From Crocinitomicaceae bacterium (GTDB lineage: Bacteria > Bacteroidota > Bacteroidia > Flavobacteriales_D > Crocinitomicaceae), in contig JAHEIL010000048.1 in assembly GCA_024639405.1 (NCBI GenBank), positions 47,797 to 111,796 on the forward strand: a stretch of 64,000 nucleotides of DNA, read 5' to 3'. Under the pieces are notes generated by a model. That model saw nothing but the letters and a program-made list of their open reading frames with translations. It ran no database searches and was not told where the DNA came from. Made by a program: the position numbers and the translations under genes. This document shows, in pieces, positions 46,941-55,738 of this stretch; the first letter of the stretch is position 1; the number at the start of each line of letters is the position of its first letter.

Positions 46941-49900
46941 ATGACCTCAATTTTTCGGTTAACAGTACTTTTCATCTGCATTTTTAATGCTGCACTTACA
47001 CATGCGCAAGTATCTGCTTTCCGAACAAAAAAAATGGCTTATTCTTCGAAATTGATTGTGTTAGACACCTTGTCAATCTTTCCAAATTCTGTAAAAATCA
47101 CAAATAAAAACGAAGTAATTCAACTTGGGAATTTTACCGTTGATTATGCAAAAGCAACCATCCTATTCCATCAACAATTCAAAGATTCAATTGAGATTTG
47201 TTACCGCGTATTACCGATGAATTTGAGTAAAATCTATTCCAAAAGAGATACGACACAAATCTTCAAAGGCTCTGTTGCTGATCGCGAAAACTATTTAGTT
47301 CAAACCACGTTTGATGTAAAAGATGTTTTTGGCGGTTCCAGTATTCAAAAAGCGGGAAGTATTTCTAGAGGCTTATCGTTTGGAAATAATCAGAATTTAG
47401 GGTTAAATTCTAATTTGAATTTAGAACTATCCGGTGAAATTAGTCCAAATTTAAAACTTTTAGCTTCTTTATCCGATGATAATTTACCCATTCAACCTGA
47501 TGGAAATACCAATAAATTACAAGAGTTTGATCAGTTATTTATTCAAGTTTACAACCAACGCTTTAAATTGATTGCTGGGGATTTTTGGTTGACTAAACCA
47601 ACAGGTTATTTCTTAAACTACAAAAAAAGGGCTCAAGGTTTAACAGTCAATTACCAATGGGGAAAAGATTCAACACACCGATGGACAACACAAGCAAGTG
47701 GTGCGTTTTCGAAAGGTAAATTTGCCCGTCAAATCATTCCAGGAATTGAAGGGAATCAAGGTCCTTACCGATTGCGAGGCAATGAAAATGAACCTTTTAT
47801 CATTGTTTTAGCAGGAACAGAACGCGTTTACATCGATGGAAAGTTATTAGATCGCGGCCAAGAATTTGATTATACCATAAATTACAATACATCTGAAGTC
47901 GTTTTTACCAGTCGGCACCAAATCACAAAAGACAGTAGAATCGTAGTTGAATTTCAATATAGCGACCAAAATTACGCCCGTTCACTCTTTCAATCTTCAA
48001 CAAGTTATTCATCTAAAAAAGTAAACTTTTGGTTAAATGCCTATTCCGAACAAGATGCTAAAAACCAAACCATCCAACAAAGTTTAACACCTGCACAAAA
48101 AACCTTATTAGCTGCTATTGGCGATTCTTTAAACCTAGCGCAAACTTCTAGCATTGATTCAGTTGGATTTTTAGAAAACCAACTTCTTTATCGAATGGTT
48201 GATACCTTGGGAACTGATTCCGTTTTAGTGTTTTCTGTTGTGCCTTCACAAGCGGTTTACAGAGCTAGCTTTACTTTTGTTGGCGCTGGAAAAGGTGACT
48301 ATATTTTATCCAATTACAATGCCTTGGGAAAAGTGTATAAATGGCTTGCTCCTATTGGTGGAATTAAACAAGGTGATTATGCTCCAAATCGAATCATTGT
48401 AACCCCAAAACAAAAACAACTTTTTTCAAGTGGAATTCGCTATTCGATCAATTCAAAATTCAGCATTGAAACAGAACTCGCATATTCTCAAAATGACATC
48501 AATACGTTTTCTTCGAAGAACAGCAGCGATGATGGCGGATATGCAAATACTACAAAACTTTTAGGAACGATTCCGTTTCGTCATAATTCTTCCTGGAAAG
48601 TCGTCTTAAAAGCTGAAACAGAGCTGCTGAGTGCATCTTTTTCTCCAATTGAACAATACAGAAGTGTCGAATTTGACCGTGATTGGAATACACGTAACAA
48701 AAACTACAAAGGAAATCAAGCTTTTACGAGTATTAGCAGTGATTTTGTTCATGAGAAAAATGGTAATTTCTTACTTAATTTCCAACACTTCAACATTGGT
48801 AAGGACTTTACAGGTGTAAAGTCAAATTTAACGAGCAAATGGAATAAAAATGGATTTAACTCAACTATAGATGCAAGTTATTTATTGAGTCAAACTACCC
48901 AAAAAAATGAGTTTTTCAGGCATAAAATCTCCCTCTCCAAAACGATAAAACGCATTAAAATCGGTTACCAAGATGACCATGAATTGAATCGCTTTCAACA
49001 AAACAATCAGTTAAATTCGGCTAGTTATCAATTTTTTGATTACCAATTTTACATTGCCAATAATGACACCTTGAAAAATACCTACAAAGTGTTTTATAGA
49101 GAACGATTTGACTTAAGATCTGACACACTAAAACTGGTAAATGTTGCAAAGGCAAGAACAACAGGATTAGAACTTAAATTAAATCAATGGAGCAATCAAA
49201 ATTTAACTTTCATTTCAAGTTATAGAGAATTAGCAATTCAAAATACTACCTTAATAAACCAAGCTCCGGAAAAAACAATGTTGGGCAGAATTGATTACGA
49301 ATTGCGTTTATTAAAAGGTGCATTGACTTGGAATACATTTTATGAAATTGGATCTGGTTTAGAACTTAGAAAAGAGTTTCTATACATTCAAGTCAATGCA
49401 GGTCAAGGAATTTACACCTGGATTGATTACAACAAAGATGGTGTTAAAGATTTAAACGAATTTGAAATCGCACAATTTGCAGATCAAGCTAGTTACATTC
49501 GTGTTTTCACTCCAAGTAATCAGTATTCAAAAACCTATTCAAATGAGTTGAATCAATCCATCTACTGGCGACCTGAACGCATTTGGGCTTCTAGAAAAGG
49601 ACTGCTGAAATTCGTTGCACGTTTTTCAGATCAGGCACGCGTTCGAATCAATCGGAAAACTGCTGTCTTTGATGGTGCTGAAGCATTCAATCCATTTTCT
49701 ACACAAATAAGAGATACTTCTTTAATTGCAAGTAATAGTACAATTAAAAACACCTTGTTTTTCAACCGAACATCTTCAGTTTTTGGTGCGGATTACATCT
49801 ATCAAAATCTTAGCTCAAAATCTTTATTAGCATCTGGTTTTGATTCAAAAGCCTCGATTTATCATGAAATTAGTTTACGTTGGAACATTGCAAAAATATT

Positions 49901-50378
49901 TTCAATTGAAAGTAAAGCTCAAATCGGAACAAAAGATGCATTTGCTGATTACACCTCTGGAAGAAATTATGCCTTATCATATTACTTTATTCAACCTAGT
50001 TTTATTTACCAACCTTCGACAAAATTTCGAGTTACACTTGATGGACGATTTTCAGAAAAAAAGAACAGTGTAGTTTTAGGTGGTGAGACAGCTGTTGTTC
50101 GAGAAATTGGTACTACATTCAAATACAACGAAACTGAAAAAGGCAGTTTACAAGGCGGCTTAAAACTTGTGATGATCTCCTTTACTGGCAACGAAAATTC
50201 TGCTTTGGGGTTTGAAATGTTAGAAGCTTTGAGACAAGGTGTCAATTACACTTGGAATATTGGCTACCAACGTTCTGTTTCAAAAAATCTTCAAATTTCA
50301 GTTCAATACAATGGTAGAAAATCTGAAAACACCTCAATGATTCATGCAGGAGGAATGGAAGTTCGGGCATTTTTCTAA
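46941..50378 (+). CDS. Large outer-membrane protein with SprA-like N-terminal region
   Basis: A 1145-aa exported protein. Signal peptide (SIFRLTVLFICIFNAALTHA), then a region strongly recalling SprA, the T9SS outer-membrane translocon: GSISRGLSFGNNQNLGLNSN, ASLSDDNLPIQPDGNTNKLQ and RVYIDGKLLDRGQEFDYTIN. The remainder is repeated amphipathic beta-strands to a C-terminal aromatic (MEVRAFF), as in a large barrel. One EF-hand-like calcium loop (DYNKDGVKDLNEFE) is present near residue 833. It is about half the size of SprA, so it is a relative rather than SprA itself. I know of no assigned function. ATG 46941 is preferred over GTG 46935, which overlaps the -7 box. Confidence 0.75.
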   Translation: MTSIFRLTVLFICIFNAALTHAQVSAFRTKKMAYSSKLIVLDTLSIFPNSVKITNKNEVIQLGNFTVDYAKATILFHQQFKDSIEICYRVLPMNLSKIYSKRDTTQIFKGSVADRENYLVQTTFDVKDVFGGSSIQKAGSISRGLSFGNNQNLGLNSNLNLELSGEISPNLKLLASLSDDNLPIQPDGNTNKLQEFDQLFIQVYNQRFKLIAGDFWLTKPTGYFLNYKKRAQGLTVNYQWGKDSTHRWTTQASGAFSKGKFARQIIPGIEGNQGPYRLRGNENEPFIIVLAGTERVYIDGKLLDRGQEFDYTINYNTSEVVFTSRHQITKDSRIVVEFQYSDQNYARSLFQSSTSYSSKKVNFWLNAYSEQDAKNQTIQQSLTPAQKTLLAAIGDSLNLAQTSSIDSVGFLENQLLYRMVDTLGTDSVLVFSVVPSQAVYRASFTFVGAGKGDYILSNYNALGKVYKWLAPIGGIKQGDYAPNRIIVTPKQKQLFSSGIRYSINSKFSIETELAYSQNDINTFSSKNSSDDGGYANTTKLLGTIPFRHNSSWKVVLKAETELLSASFSPIEQYRSVEFDRDWNTRNKNYKGNQAFTSISSDFVHEKNGNFLLNFQHFNIGKDFTGVKSNLTSKWNKNGFNSTIDASYLLSQTTQKNEFFRHKISLSKTIKRIKIGYQDDHELNRFQQNNQLNSASYQFFDYQFYIANNDTLKNTYKVFYRERFDLRSDTLKLVNVAKARTTGLELKLNQWSNQNLTFISSYRELAIQNTTLINQAPEKTMLGRIDYELRLLKGALTWNTFYEIGSGLELRKEFLYIQVNAGQGIYTWIDYNKDGVKDLNEFEIAQFADQASYIRVFTPSNQYSKTYSNELNQSIYWRPERIWASRKGLLKFVARFSDQARVRINRKTAVFDGAEAFNPFSTQIRDTSLIASNSTIKNTLFFNRTSSVFGADYIYQNLSSKSLLASGFDSKASIYHEISLRWNIAKIFSIESKAQIGTKDAFADYTSGRNYALSYYFIQPSFIYQPSTKFRVTLDGRFSEKKNSVVLGGETAVVREIGTTFKYNETEKGSLQGGLKLVMISFTGNENSALGFEMLEALRQGVNYTWNIGYQRSVSKNLQISVQYNGRKSENTSMIHAGGMEVRAFF

Positions 50379-50405
50379 AAATAAAAATATGCTTTAAATT
50401 TAACG

Positions 50406-50413
50406 TAACTTTG
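50406..50413 (+). promoter_or_regulatory. -7 box of the DEAD-box-type helicase gene
   Basis: TAACTTTG, exact TAnnTTTG match, ending 4 nt before ATG 50418. No -33 element recognised. Confidence 0.5.
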
Positions 50414-50417
50414 TGCC

Positions 50418-51740
50418 ATGAATAAGCCAACAGATATTATAGAAAATGCGCTCGAAAACATCGGTTTTGAAGCACTAAACGATTTGCAAAAAGAAACGAT
50501 AGTTAAAGCAAAAAATGCTTCCAATTTATTAATCTTATCTCAAACTGGATCTGGAAAAACAGTGGCTTTTCTTTTGCCTTTACTGCTTCAATTACAAGAA
50601 AAATCGACACACATTCAAGCAATCATTCTGGCGCCTTCAAGAGAATTGGCGATTCAAATAGAAGCGGTATTTAAATCATTCAAAACACAACACAAAGTAA
50701 CGACTTGTTACGGTGGACATTCCATGCGTGTTGAACAAAATAGTTTGTCTGAAGCTCCAACCTTGTTGATTGGAACACCTGGAAGAATTTGTGACCATAT
50801 TACGCGTAACACTATTGATTTAAGTGAAGTCAAACAACTTGTTATTGATGAATACGACAAATGTTTAGAATTTGGGTTTGAAGATCAAATGAAATTCATT
50901 CACCAAGAATTAGAACAGTTGAAACGTATCAGTCTAGTTTCTGCAACAGCCTTAAAAGAGTTTCCTGAATTTTTGAATTTCTCAGAACCTTCTGTGATAA
51001 ATTATCTCGACAAATCCAGTGAACCTGCCATAACTTTTTGGAAATTCCCCATTCAAAAAGCTACAAAATTTGAACAACTGTACGATTTATTGTGTTCATT
51101 TAATGGAGAACCAACCATTGTATTTTGCAATTTTCGAGAAGCGACACAAAGTATTTATGAGTTTCTGGAAGAAGGAAACTTTGAAAGCATCATTTACCAT
51201 GGCGGAATGGAACAAGAAGAACGTGAACGTGCTTTAATAAAATTTAGAAATGGTAGTTCGCATACTTTAATTTGTACAGATTTAGGATCACGCGGTTTAG
51301 ACATTCCTGAAATTCAACATGTTGTGCATTTTCAATACCCAAATAGCGAAGAAGCATTTATTCATCGCAATGGTAGAACTGCTCGTATGAAAGCGAATGG
51401 GGCTTCCTACCTTTTAATGGACAAAGCAGAAACTCTTCCTTCCTATTTGTCAGCTAAATTTCAAGAATATAAATTGCCCGATCAAATTCCTTATCCAACT
51501 GAAAGTGAATGGGCCACTTTGTATTTTAGTGGTGGTAAAAAAGATAAAATCAATAAAATTGATTTTGTTGGATTCTTAGGGCAAAAAGGACAATTAGCTA
51601 AAGAAGAAATTGGTATAATAACAGTTTTAGACTTTAGTTCTTATGTAGCTGTAAAACGATCAAAAGTAAAATCACTTTTAAGAACCATACAAAGCGAAAA
51701 AATAAAAGGTAAAAAACTAAAAATTGCTGTTTCAAAATAA
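50418..51740 (+). CDS. DEAD-box-type RNA helicase with DEYD motif II
   Basis: A 440-aa superfamily 2 helicase. Q-motif region at the N terminus, motif I SQTGSGKT (41-48), motif Ia APSRELA, GG, motif Ib TPGR (120-123), motif II DEYD (144-147) where most relatives have DEAD, motif III SAT, and second-lobe motifs GSRGLDIP and HRNGRTARM. The C-terminal 75 residues (KKDKINKIDFVGFLGQKGQL, GIITVLDFSSYVAVKRSKVK) resemble the DbpA-type RNA-binding domain. Probably remodels RNA in ribosome assembly or decay. Confidence 0.9.
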   Translation: MNKPTDIIENALENIGFEALNDLQKETIVKAKNASNLLILSQTGSGKTVAFLLPLLLQLQEKSTHIQAIILAPSRELAIQIEAVFKSFKTQHKVTTCYGGHSMRVEQNSLSEAPTLLIGTPGRICDHITRNTIDLSEVKQLVIDEYDKCLEFGFEDQMKFIHQELEQLKRISLVSATALKEFPEFLNFSEPSVINYLDKSSEPAITFWKFPIQKATKFEQLYDLLCSFNGEPTIVFCNFREATQSIYEFLEEGNFESIIYHGGMEQEERERALIKFRNGSSHTLICTDLGSRGLDIPEIQHVVHFQYPNSEEAFIHRNGRTARMKANGASYLLMDKAETLPSYLSAKFQEYKLPDQIPYPTESEWATLYFSGGKKDKINKIDFVGFLGQKGQLAKEEIGIITVLDFSSYVAVKRSKVKSLLRTIQSEKIKGKKLKIAVSK

Positions 51741-51764
51741 AGTGTAATTTTAAAAAAAAAATCA

Positions 51765-52532
51765 ATGAAAAATTTTAAACTTTTCACATTTCTAGTCGTG
51801 ATTTCATTCCTGCTTTTTGCATGTAAAAAAGAGGATGAAAATCCCAATGTTGCAGAAACAGGGACAGTAAAATTAATAATGACACACCGCTGGGACGCAA
51901 CAAATACAACGAATTTCTTGTTGGATTTACCACTTGTTCACCCTGTAACAAATGATACGTTGACGTTTACAACTTTCAACTATTATTTAACGAATGTTAA
52001 GTTAAAAAAAGCAGATGGTACATGGTGGGTTCATCCAGAAAGTTATTTTTTAATAAATTTAAGTGATCCAACATCTTATGAATTAGCTATTCCTAATGTT
52101 CCAATTGGTAATTATTCCGCCATGGAATATACGCTAGGTGTAGATAGTTTACGCAATGTTTCAGGTGCACAAGGTGGAGCATTATCAATTTCTAACAACA
52201 TGTTTTGGAGTTGGAATACGGGTTATATTATGACAAAAGCAGAAGGAATTTCTAACAATTCAAGTTCTGGCTCTTTCTCCTTTCATTTAGCTGGATTTGA
52301 AGGGCCTGATAATGTTGTTACAAAAAGAACATTTGACTTTATAACACAAATCCCATTAACTGTGAAAAATGGTAAAGTAATAGAAGTTCATTACACTGTA
52401 AATCCGATGCATTTGTGGGATAATTCGCCTTCAGTGAGTGTTTTGAATAACATAGCAACAACTGGAACAGAAGCGAAGACAATGGCCTTGGCATTTTACA
52501 ATTCAATTGTTTTTGATCACTTTCACGAATAA
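51765..52532 (+). CDS. MbnP-like lipoprotein (second copy)
   Basis: A 255-aa lipoprotein with lipobox LFAC (Cys20). MbnP family features: HRWDATNTTNFLLDLP near residue 41, FNYYLTNVKLKKADG near residue 71 and NMFWSWNTGYIMTKAEG (145-161), carrying the W-x-W-N-T-G-Y core with Trp148 and Trp150. It ends in a His-bearing tail (FDHFHE). The partner di-haem peroxidase follows after 6 bp. Unlike the first copy (38366-39022) it is membrane-anchored, has no other Cys, and no sigma factor or sensor is adjacent. Confidence 0.87.
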   Translation: MKNFKLFTFLVVISFLLFACKKEDENPNVAETGTVKLIMTHRWDATNTTNFLLDLPLVHPVTNDTLTFTTFNYYLTNVKLKKADGTWWVHPESYFLINLSDPTSYELAIPNVPIGNYSAMEYTLGVDSLRNVSGAQGGALSISNNMFWSWNTGYIMTKAEGISNNSSSGSFSFHLAGFEGPDNVVTKRTFDFITQIPLTVKNGKVIEVHYTVNPMHLWDNSPSVSVLNNIATTGTEAKTMALAFYNSIVFDHFHE

Positions 52533-52538
52533 AAGATT

Positions 52539-53561
52539 ATGAAGTACGCTAGTTTATTATTGATCGCTTTCAGTTTTTTGGTTTTCTTTTCGTGTAAAAA
52601 AGAAAGCACTAATCCAACTGTAACACCTTTGGCATTTGTTAAACCTGCACATTTTCCAGCACCCAATTATTCGTTTGTTGGAAATGAAGTCACACAAGAT
52701 AAATTTGATTTAGGTAAACAATTATTTTACGACCCAATTTTATCACTTGATAATACTGTTTCTTGCGCTAAATGTCATGACCAAGCGCATGCATTTTCTG
52801 ATCACAATATAAAATTCAGCAACGGTGTTGGTGGAACATTGGGTCAACGTAATTCCCCTGCATTATCGAATTTGGCATGGTATCCTAATTTTATGTGGGA
52901 TGGAGGGATAAATCATATTGAAGTATTTTCAGTTGGACCTATCACAAATCAATTGGAAATGAAAGAGACAATAGCGAATGTGGTGGCGAAATTAAATGCT
53001 TCGACCAATTACAAAAACAAATTCAAAAAAGCCTATAATATTGATGTAATAACAGATCAATATATGTTGAAAGCACTTGCTCAATTTATGGGTATGTTGG
53101 TTTCTTCTGATTCGAAATACGACCGTGTTTATACTGGAAAAACTACTTTTACAGCAAGTGAAGAGAACGGATACACTTTGTTTAAAACCAATTGTGTAAG
53201 CTGCCATTTAGAGCCATTAACAACAGATTTTTCATTTAGAAACAATGGAATTGATGAACAATTTACGGATTTAGGTCGCGGTCACATTACTCAAAACGCA
53301 TCAGATAATGGTAAATTCCGTGTTCCTAATTTGAGAAACATTGCAATTACCTATCCATACATGCACGATGGTCGATTCTTTACATTAGCTCAAGTTATTG
53401 ATCATTATAGCAATGGAATAAAACAAAGTGCGACAATTGACCCAATTTTTCAAAATACTACTGGTTTTAATTTTAGTCCAACTGAGAAACTGGATTTAAT
53501 AGCATTTTTGAAAACGCTCACTGACAATACATATTTAGCAAATCCGCTTTATCAGAAATAA
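52539..53561 (+). CDS. MbnH-like di-haem peroxidase lipoprotein (second copy)
   Basis: A 340-aa lipoprotein (lipobox FFSC, Cys19) with haem sites CAKCH (76-80) and CVSCH (219-223) in the same fold as the first copy (LGKQLFYDPILSLDNTVSCA, NLAWYPNFMWDGG, YPYMHDGRFFTLAQVIDHYS). Predicted to oxidise its partner MbnP-like lipoprotein, encoded just upstream; peroxide removal is the alternative. A terminator stem lies directly after the stop codon, within a repeat copied from the DUF4920 locus. Confidence 0.88.
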   Translation: MKYASLLLIAFSFLVFFSCKKESTNPTVTPLAFVKPAHFPAPNYSFVGNEVTQDKFDLGKQLFYDPILSLDNTVSCAKCHDQAHAFSDHNIKFSNGVGGTLGQRNSPALSNLAWYPNFMWDGGINHIEVFSVGPITNQLEMKETIANVVAKLNASTNYKNKFKKAYNIDVITDQYMLKALAQFMGMLVSSDSKYDRVYTGKTTFTASEENGYTLFKTNCVSCHLEPLTTDFSFRNNGIDEQFTDLGRGHITQNASDNGKFRVPNLRNIAITYPYMHDGRFFTLAQVIDHYSNGIKQSATIDPIFQNTTGFNFSPTEKLDLIAFLKTLTDNTYLANPLYQK

Positions 53562-53563
53562 AA

Positions 53564-53586
53564 AAAGGCGATACAAGATCGCCTTT
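53564..53586. terminator. Terminator stem after mbnH-like gene
   Basis: AAAGGCGAT / ATCGCCTTT, 9-bp perfect stem with a 5-nt loop. A-rich on the left, so best suited to minus-strand transcripts; it is the copy of the DUF4920 terminator at 57308-57328. Confidence 0.7.
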
Positions 53587-53607
53587 AATACGTTGTGAAC
53601 TACTATT

Positions 53608-53671
53608 TTACTTAACTAAAGTAATTGCATCAGCACGAAAATTCATTTCAAATTTCGGAGCAGTAATTTTT
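53608..53671 (-). pseudogene. C-terminal remnant of a DUF4920 gene
   Basis: Minus-strand reading gives KITAPKFEMNFRADAITLVK and a stop, the same 20 residues as the end of the intact DUF4920 protein at 57351-57848. The two nucleotide differences in this stretch are both silent (GTT/GTA for Val, ACT/ACC for Thr). Beyond position 53671 similarity stops abruptly, so everything upstream in the gene is missing. Confidence 0.85.
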
Positions 53672-53689
53672 CATAGAATTTCTTTTTAA

Positions 53690-54595
53690 TTATTGTTTGT
53701 ACCCAATAAACACATCTGCCATTTTAGGGCCAAAAGTATTGTAGGTTATTAATTTTCTGTACCAATAGATAATGACTATTTTTTTGGTTTTGGGATAATA
53801 CCTACATCGTGTGAAATTTTTAAAATTCATTTCAGCTGTATAAGTAGATGGGTATTCATTTGTCATCAAAATATACTTATAATCACCAAAACAATACCAC
53901 ATGTGGTTATAAGGTAATTGTGGAGGTGATTCATAGTAACTGCAAACTGTAGAATTTGTTGTACCAACAAACGATTGCCACCCTGTATTTCCATTTGGTA
54001 AGTTATAAATTCCTTTATAAACTGAATAATGTCCTGTATTTGGCTCATAACCCAATTCATTGAAACGAGAAGTATCCATTTTAATGGTAAATTGCTCTGC
54101 AGGGTTGGAAAGGCTGTATCCTTTGTATTCGCCAAAGAGCGGATGCGGCTCAACGTTGTCCACAGTTAAATACCGCACAACAGTATCAATGCCATCGTCA
54201 TTTGGAAAACAATATTTATTGGGTGCTTTGTGTACAATTAATCGCACAGGTATTGTCCCTACACGGTAAGAAAATAGCAACGAAAATTCCTTGCCAGTTT
54301 TTACTATACCATTGTTTCCAATTTGCCATTCATAGCTTGCTCCAGCTAAATTTGCTTTAAAATAAACGTATGTATAAGTATCTCTATCGTAATTAGCAGG
54401 ATTACCATCTTTGTAATCAACATCCATTACTACCGTATCCAAGTCTATAAATTCATCCCCATAAATTTCTCCCATCATAAAATCGGCAGAAACAGGTTTT
54501 TCTTTGGCACAATTATAACCTCCAGTGCTGGAGAAGTCATCTTTTTTACAGCTAACTGCAATAAAAAAGAAAAGGATGTAGATTAGTTTTTTCAT
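53690..54595 (-). CDS. 301-aa lipoprotein, tandem copy 1
   Basis: A lipoprotein with lipobox AVSC (Cys16). Residues about 30-150 look like a PKD/Ig-type beta domain (ADFMMGEIYGDEFIDLDTVV, ANLAGASYEWQIGNNG), ending with FPNDDGIDTVVRYLTVDNVE. A C-terminal domain contains RCRYYPKTKKIVIIYWYRKL. No family I can name. It is a close paralogue of the gene directly upstream (54612-55517): the first 61 residues are identical, as is most of the last 45. The residues between about 180 and 250 differ heavily. The two genes are 16 bp apart and probably form one transcript. Confidence 0.85.
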   Translation of the reverse strand: MKKLIYILFFFIAVSCKKDDFSSTGGYNCAKEKPVSADFMMGEIYGDEFIDLDTVVMDVDYKDGNPANYDRDTYTYVYFKANLAGASYEWQIGNNGIVKTGKEFSLLFSYRVGTIPVRLIVHKAPNKYCFPNDDGIDTVVRYLTVDNVEPHPLFGEYKGYSLSNPAEQFTIKMDTSRFNELGYEPNTGHYSVYKGIYNLPNGNTGWQSFVGTTNSTVCSYYESPPQLPYNHMWYCFGDYKYILMTNEYPSTYTAEMNFKNFTRCRYYPKTKKIVIIYWYRKLITYNTFGPKMADVFIGYKQ

Positions 54596-54611
54596 AATTT
54601 CCTTTTAACTA

Positions 54612-55517
54612 TTATTGTTTGTACCCAATAAACACATCTGCCATTTTAGGGCCAAAAGTATTGTAGTTTATTAATTTTCTGTACCAATAGATAATGACTA
54701 TTTTTTTGGTTTTGGGATAATACCTACATCGTGTATAATATTTAAAATTCATTTCATCACTATTAGTTAAGGGATAATTGTCTGATTCTAATATGTATTT
54801 GTAATTTCCAAAACAACTATATGCATGATCATACGGCAATTGATCTGGTTCAGGATAAAAATCACATTTTACTGAATTTGTACCGCCTCCAAATTTCTGC
54901 CAACCCGAATTCCCATTTGGCAAGTTATAGATGCCATCATGGTATACATAATTACCTGTATTTGGGTCAAAGCCAATTTGATTAAAACGTGTAGTGTCTA
55001 TTTTTATAGTAAATTGCTCTGATGGGTTGGAAAGACTGTACCCTTTGTATTCCCCAAAAAGTGGATGTGGTTCTACGTTGTCCACCGTTAAATATCGCAC
55101 TATAGTATCAATACCATCGTCATTTGGGAAACAATATTTATTAGGTGCTTTGTGTACAATTAGACGAACAGGTATAGTCCCAACACGGTTGGAAAACAGC
55201 AACGAAAATTCTTTGCTTGTTTTTACAGTTCCATTGTTTCCAACTTGCCATTCATAACTTGCTCCTGCTAAATTTGCTTTAAAATGAACTGTTCTATAGG
55301 TATCTCTAATGAAATTAGCAGGATTTCCATCATTGTAATCAACATCCATCACTACAGTATCTAAGTCTATAAATTCATCCCCATAGATTTCTCCCATCAT
55401 AAAATCGGCTGAAACAGGTTTTTCTTTGGCACAATTATAACCTCCAGTACTGGAGAAATCATCTTTTTTACAGCTAACTGCAATAAAAAAGAAAAGGATG
55501 TAAATTAGTTTTTTCAT
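54612..55517 (-). CDS. 301-aa lipoprotein, tandem copy 2
   Basis: Same length and layout as copy 1: lipobox AVSC (Cys16), PKD/Ig-like region (ANLAGASYEWQVGNNGTVKT) and conserved C-terminal RCRYYPKTKKIVIIYWYRKL. It differs from copy 1 mainly in about 180-250, for example QKFGGGTNSVKCDFYPEPDQ in place of QSFVGTTNSTVCSYYESPPQ. Cys in this segment are retained in both. Product is probably surface- or periplasm-exposed; function unknown. It is the promoter-proximal copy, with 220 bp of AT-rich sequence separating it from the divergent gene at 55739. Confidence 0.85.
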   Translation of the reverse strand: MKKLIYILFFFIAVSCKKDDFSSTGGYNCAKEKPVSADFMMGEIYGDEFIDLDTVVMDVDYNDGNPANFIRDTYRTVHFKANLAGASYEWQVGNNGTVKTSKEFSLLFSNRVGTIPVRLIVHKAPNKYCFPNDDGIDTIVRYLTVDNVEPHPLFGEYKGYSLSNPSEQFTIKIDTTRFNQIGFDPNTGNYVYHDGIYNLPNGNSGWQKFGGGTNSVKCDFYPEPDQLPYDHAYSCFGNYKYILESDNYPLTNSDEMNFKYYTRCRYYPKTKKIVIIYWYRKLINYNTFGPKMADVFIGYKQ

Positions 55518-55738
55518 GGTTTTTCGATTTTTGAGATGTTTCTATAAAATCAAAAGCTTAATATAGGTGTACCTTTAAAATTTCTGTTTATCTTCAAAAA
55601 TAACGAAAAAAATACAAAGCTGTTAACTAGAAGAGAAATTTTAGAACTTGTTCTAGTTTTTTTCCAAAAAAAAGTTGTTATTTTGCTAAAGAATAGTTAT
55701 TTACGCTAATTTTTAAAACAATAAGCTTCAGCCAAACA

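Larger units (their letters stand above)
53554..53671. repeat. Left copy of a 118-bp direct repeat (3' end of a DUF4920 gene)
   Basis: Near-identical (about six substitutions and one indel) to 57297-57415, same orientation. It includes the last codons of mbnH, a terminator stem and the 3' end of a DUF4920 reading frame. The repeat brackets the 3.6-kb block that holds the tandem lipoproteins and the T9SS-like gene. Confidence 0.9.
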
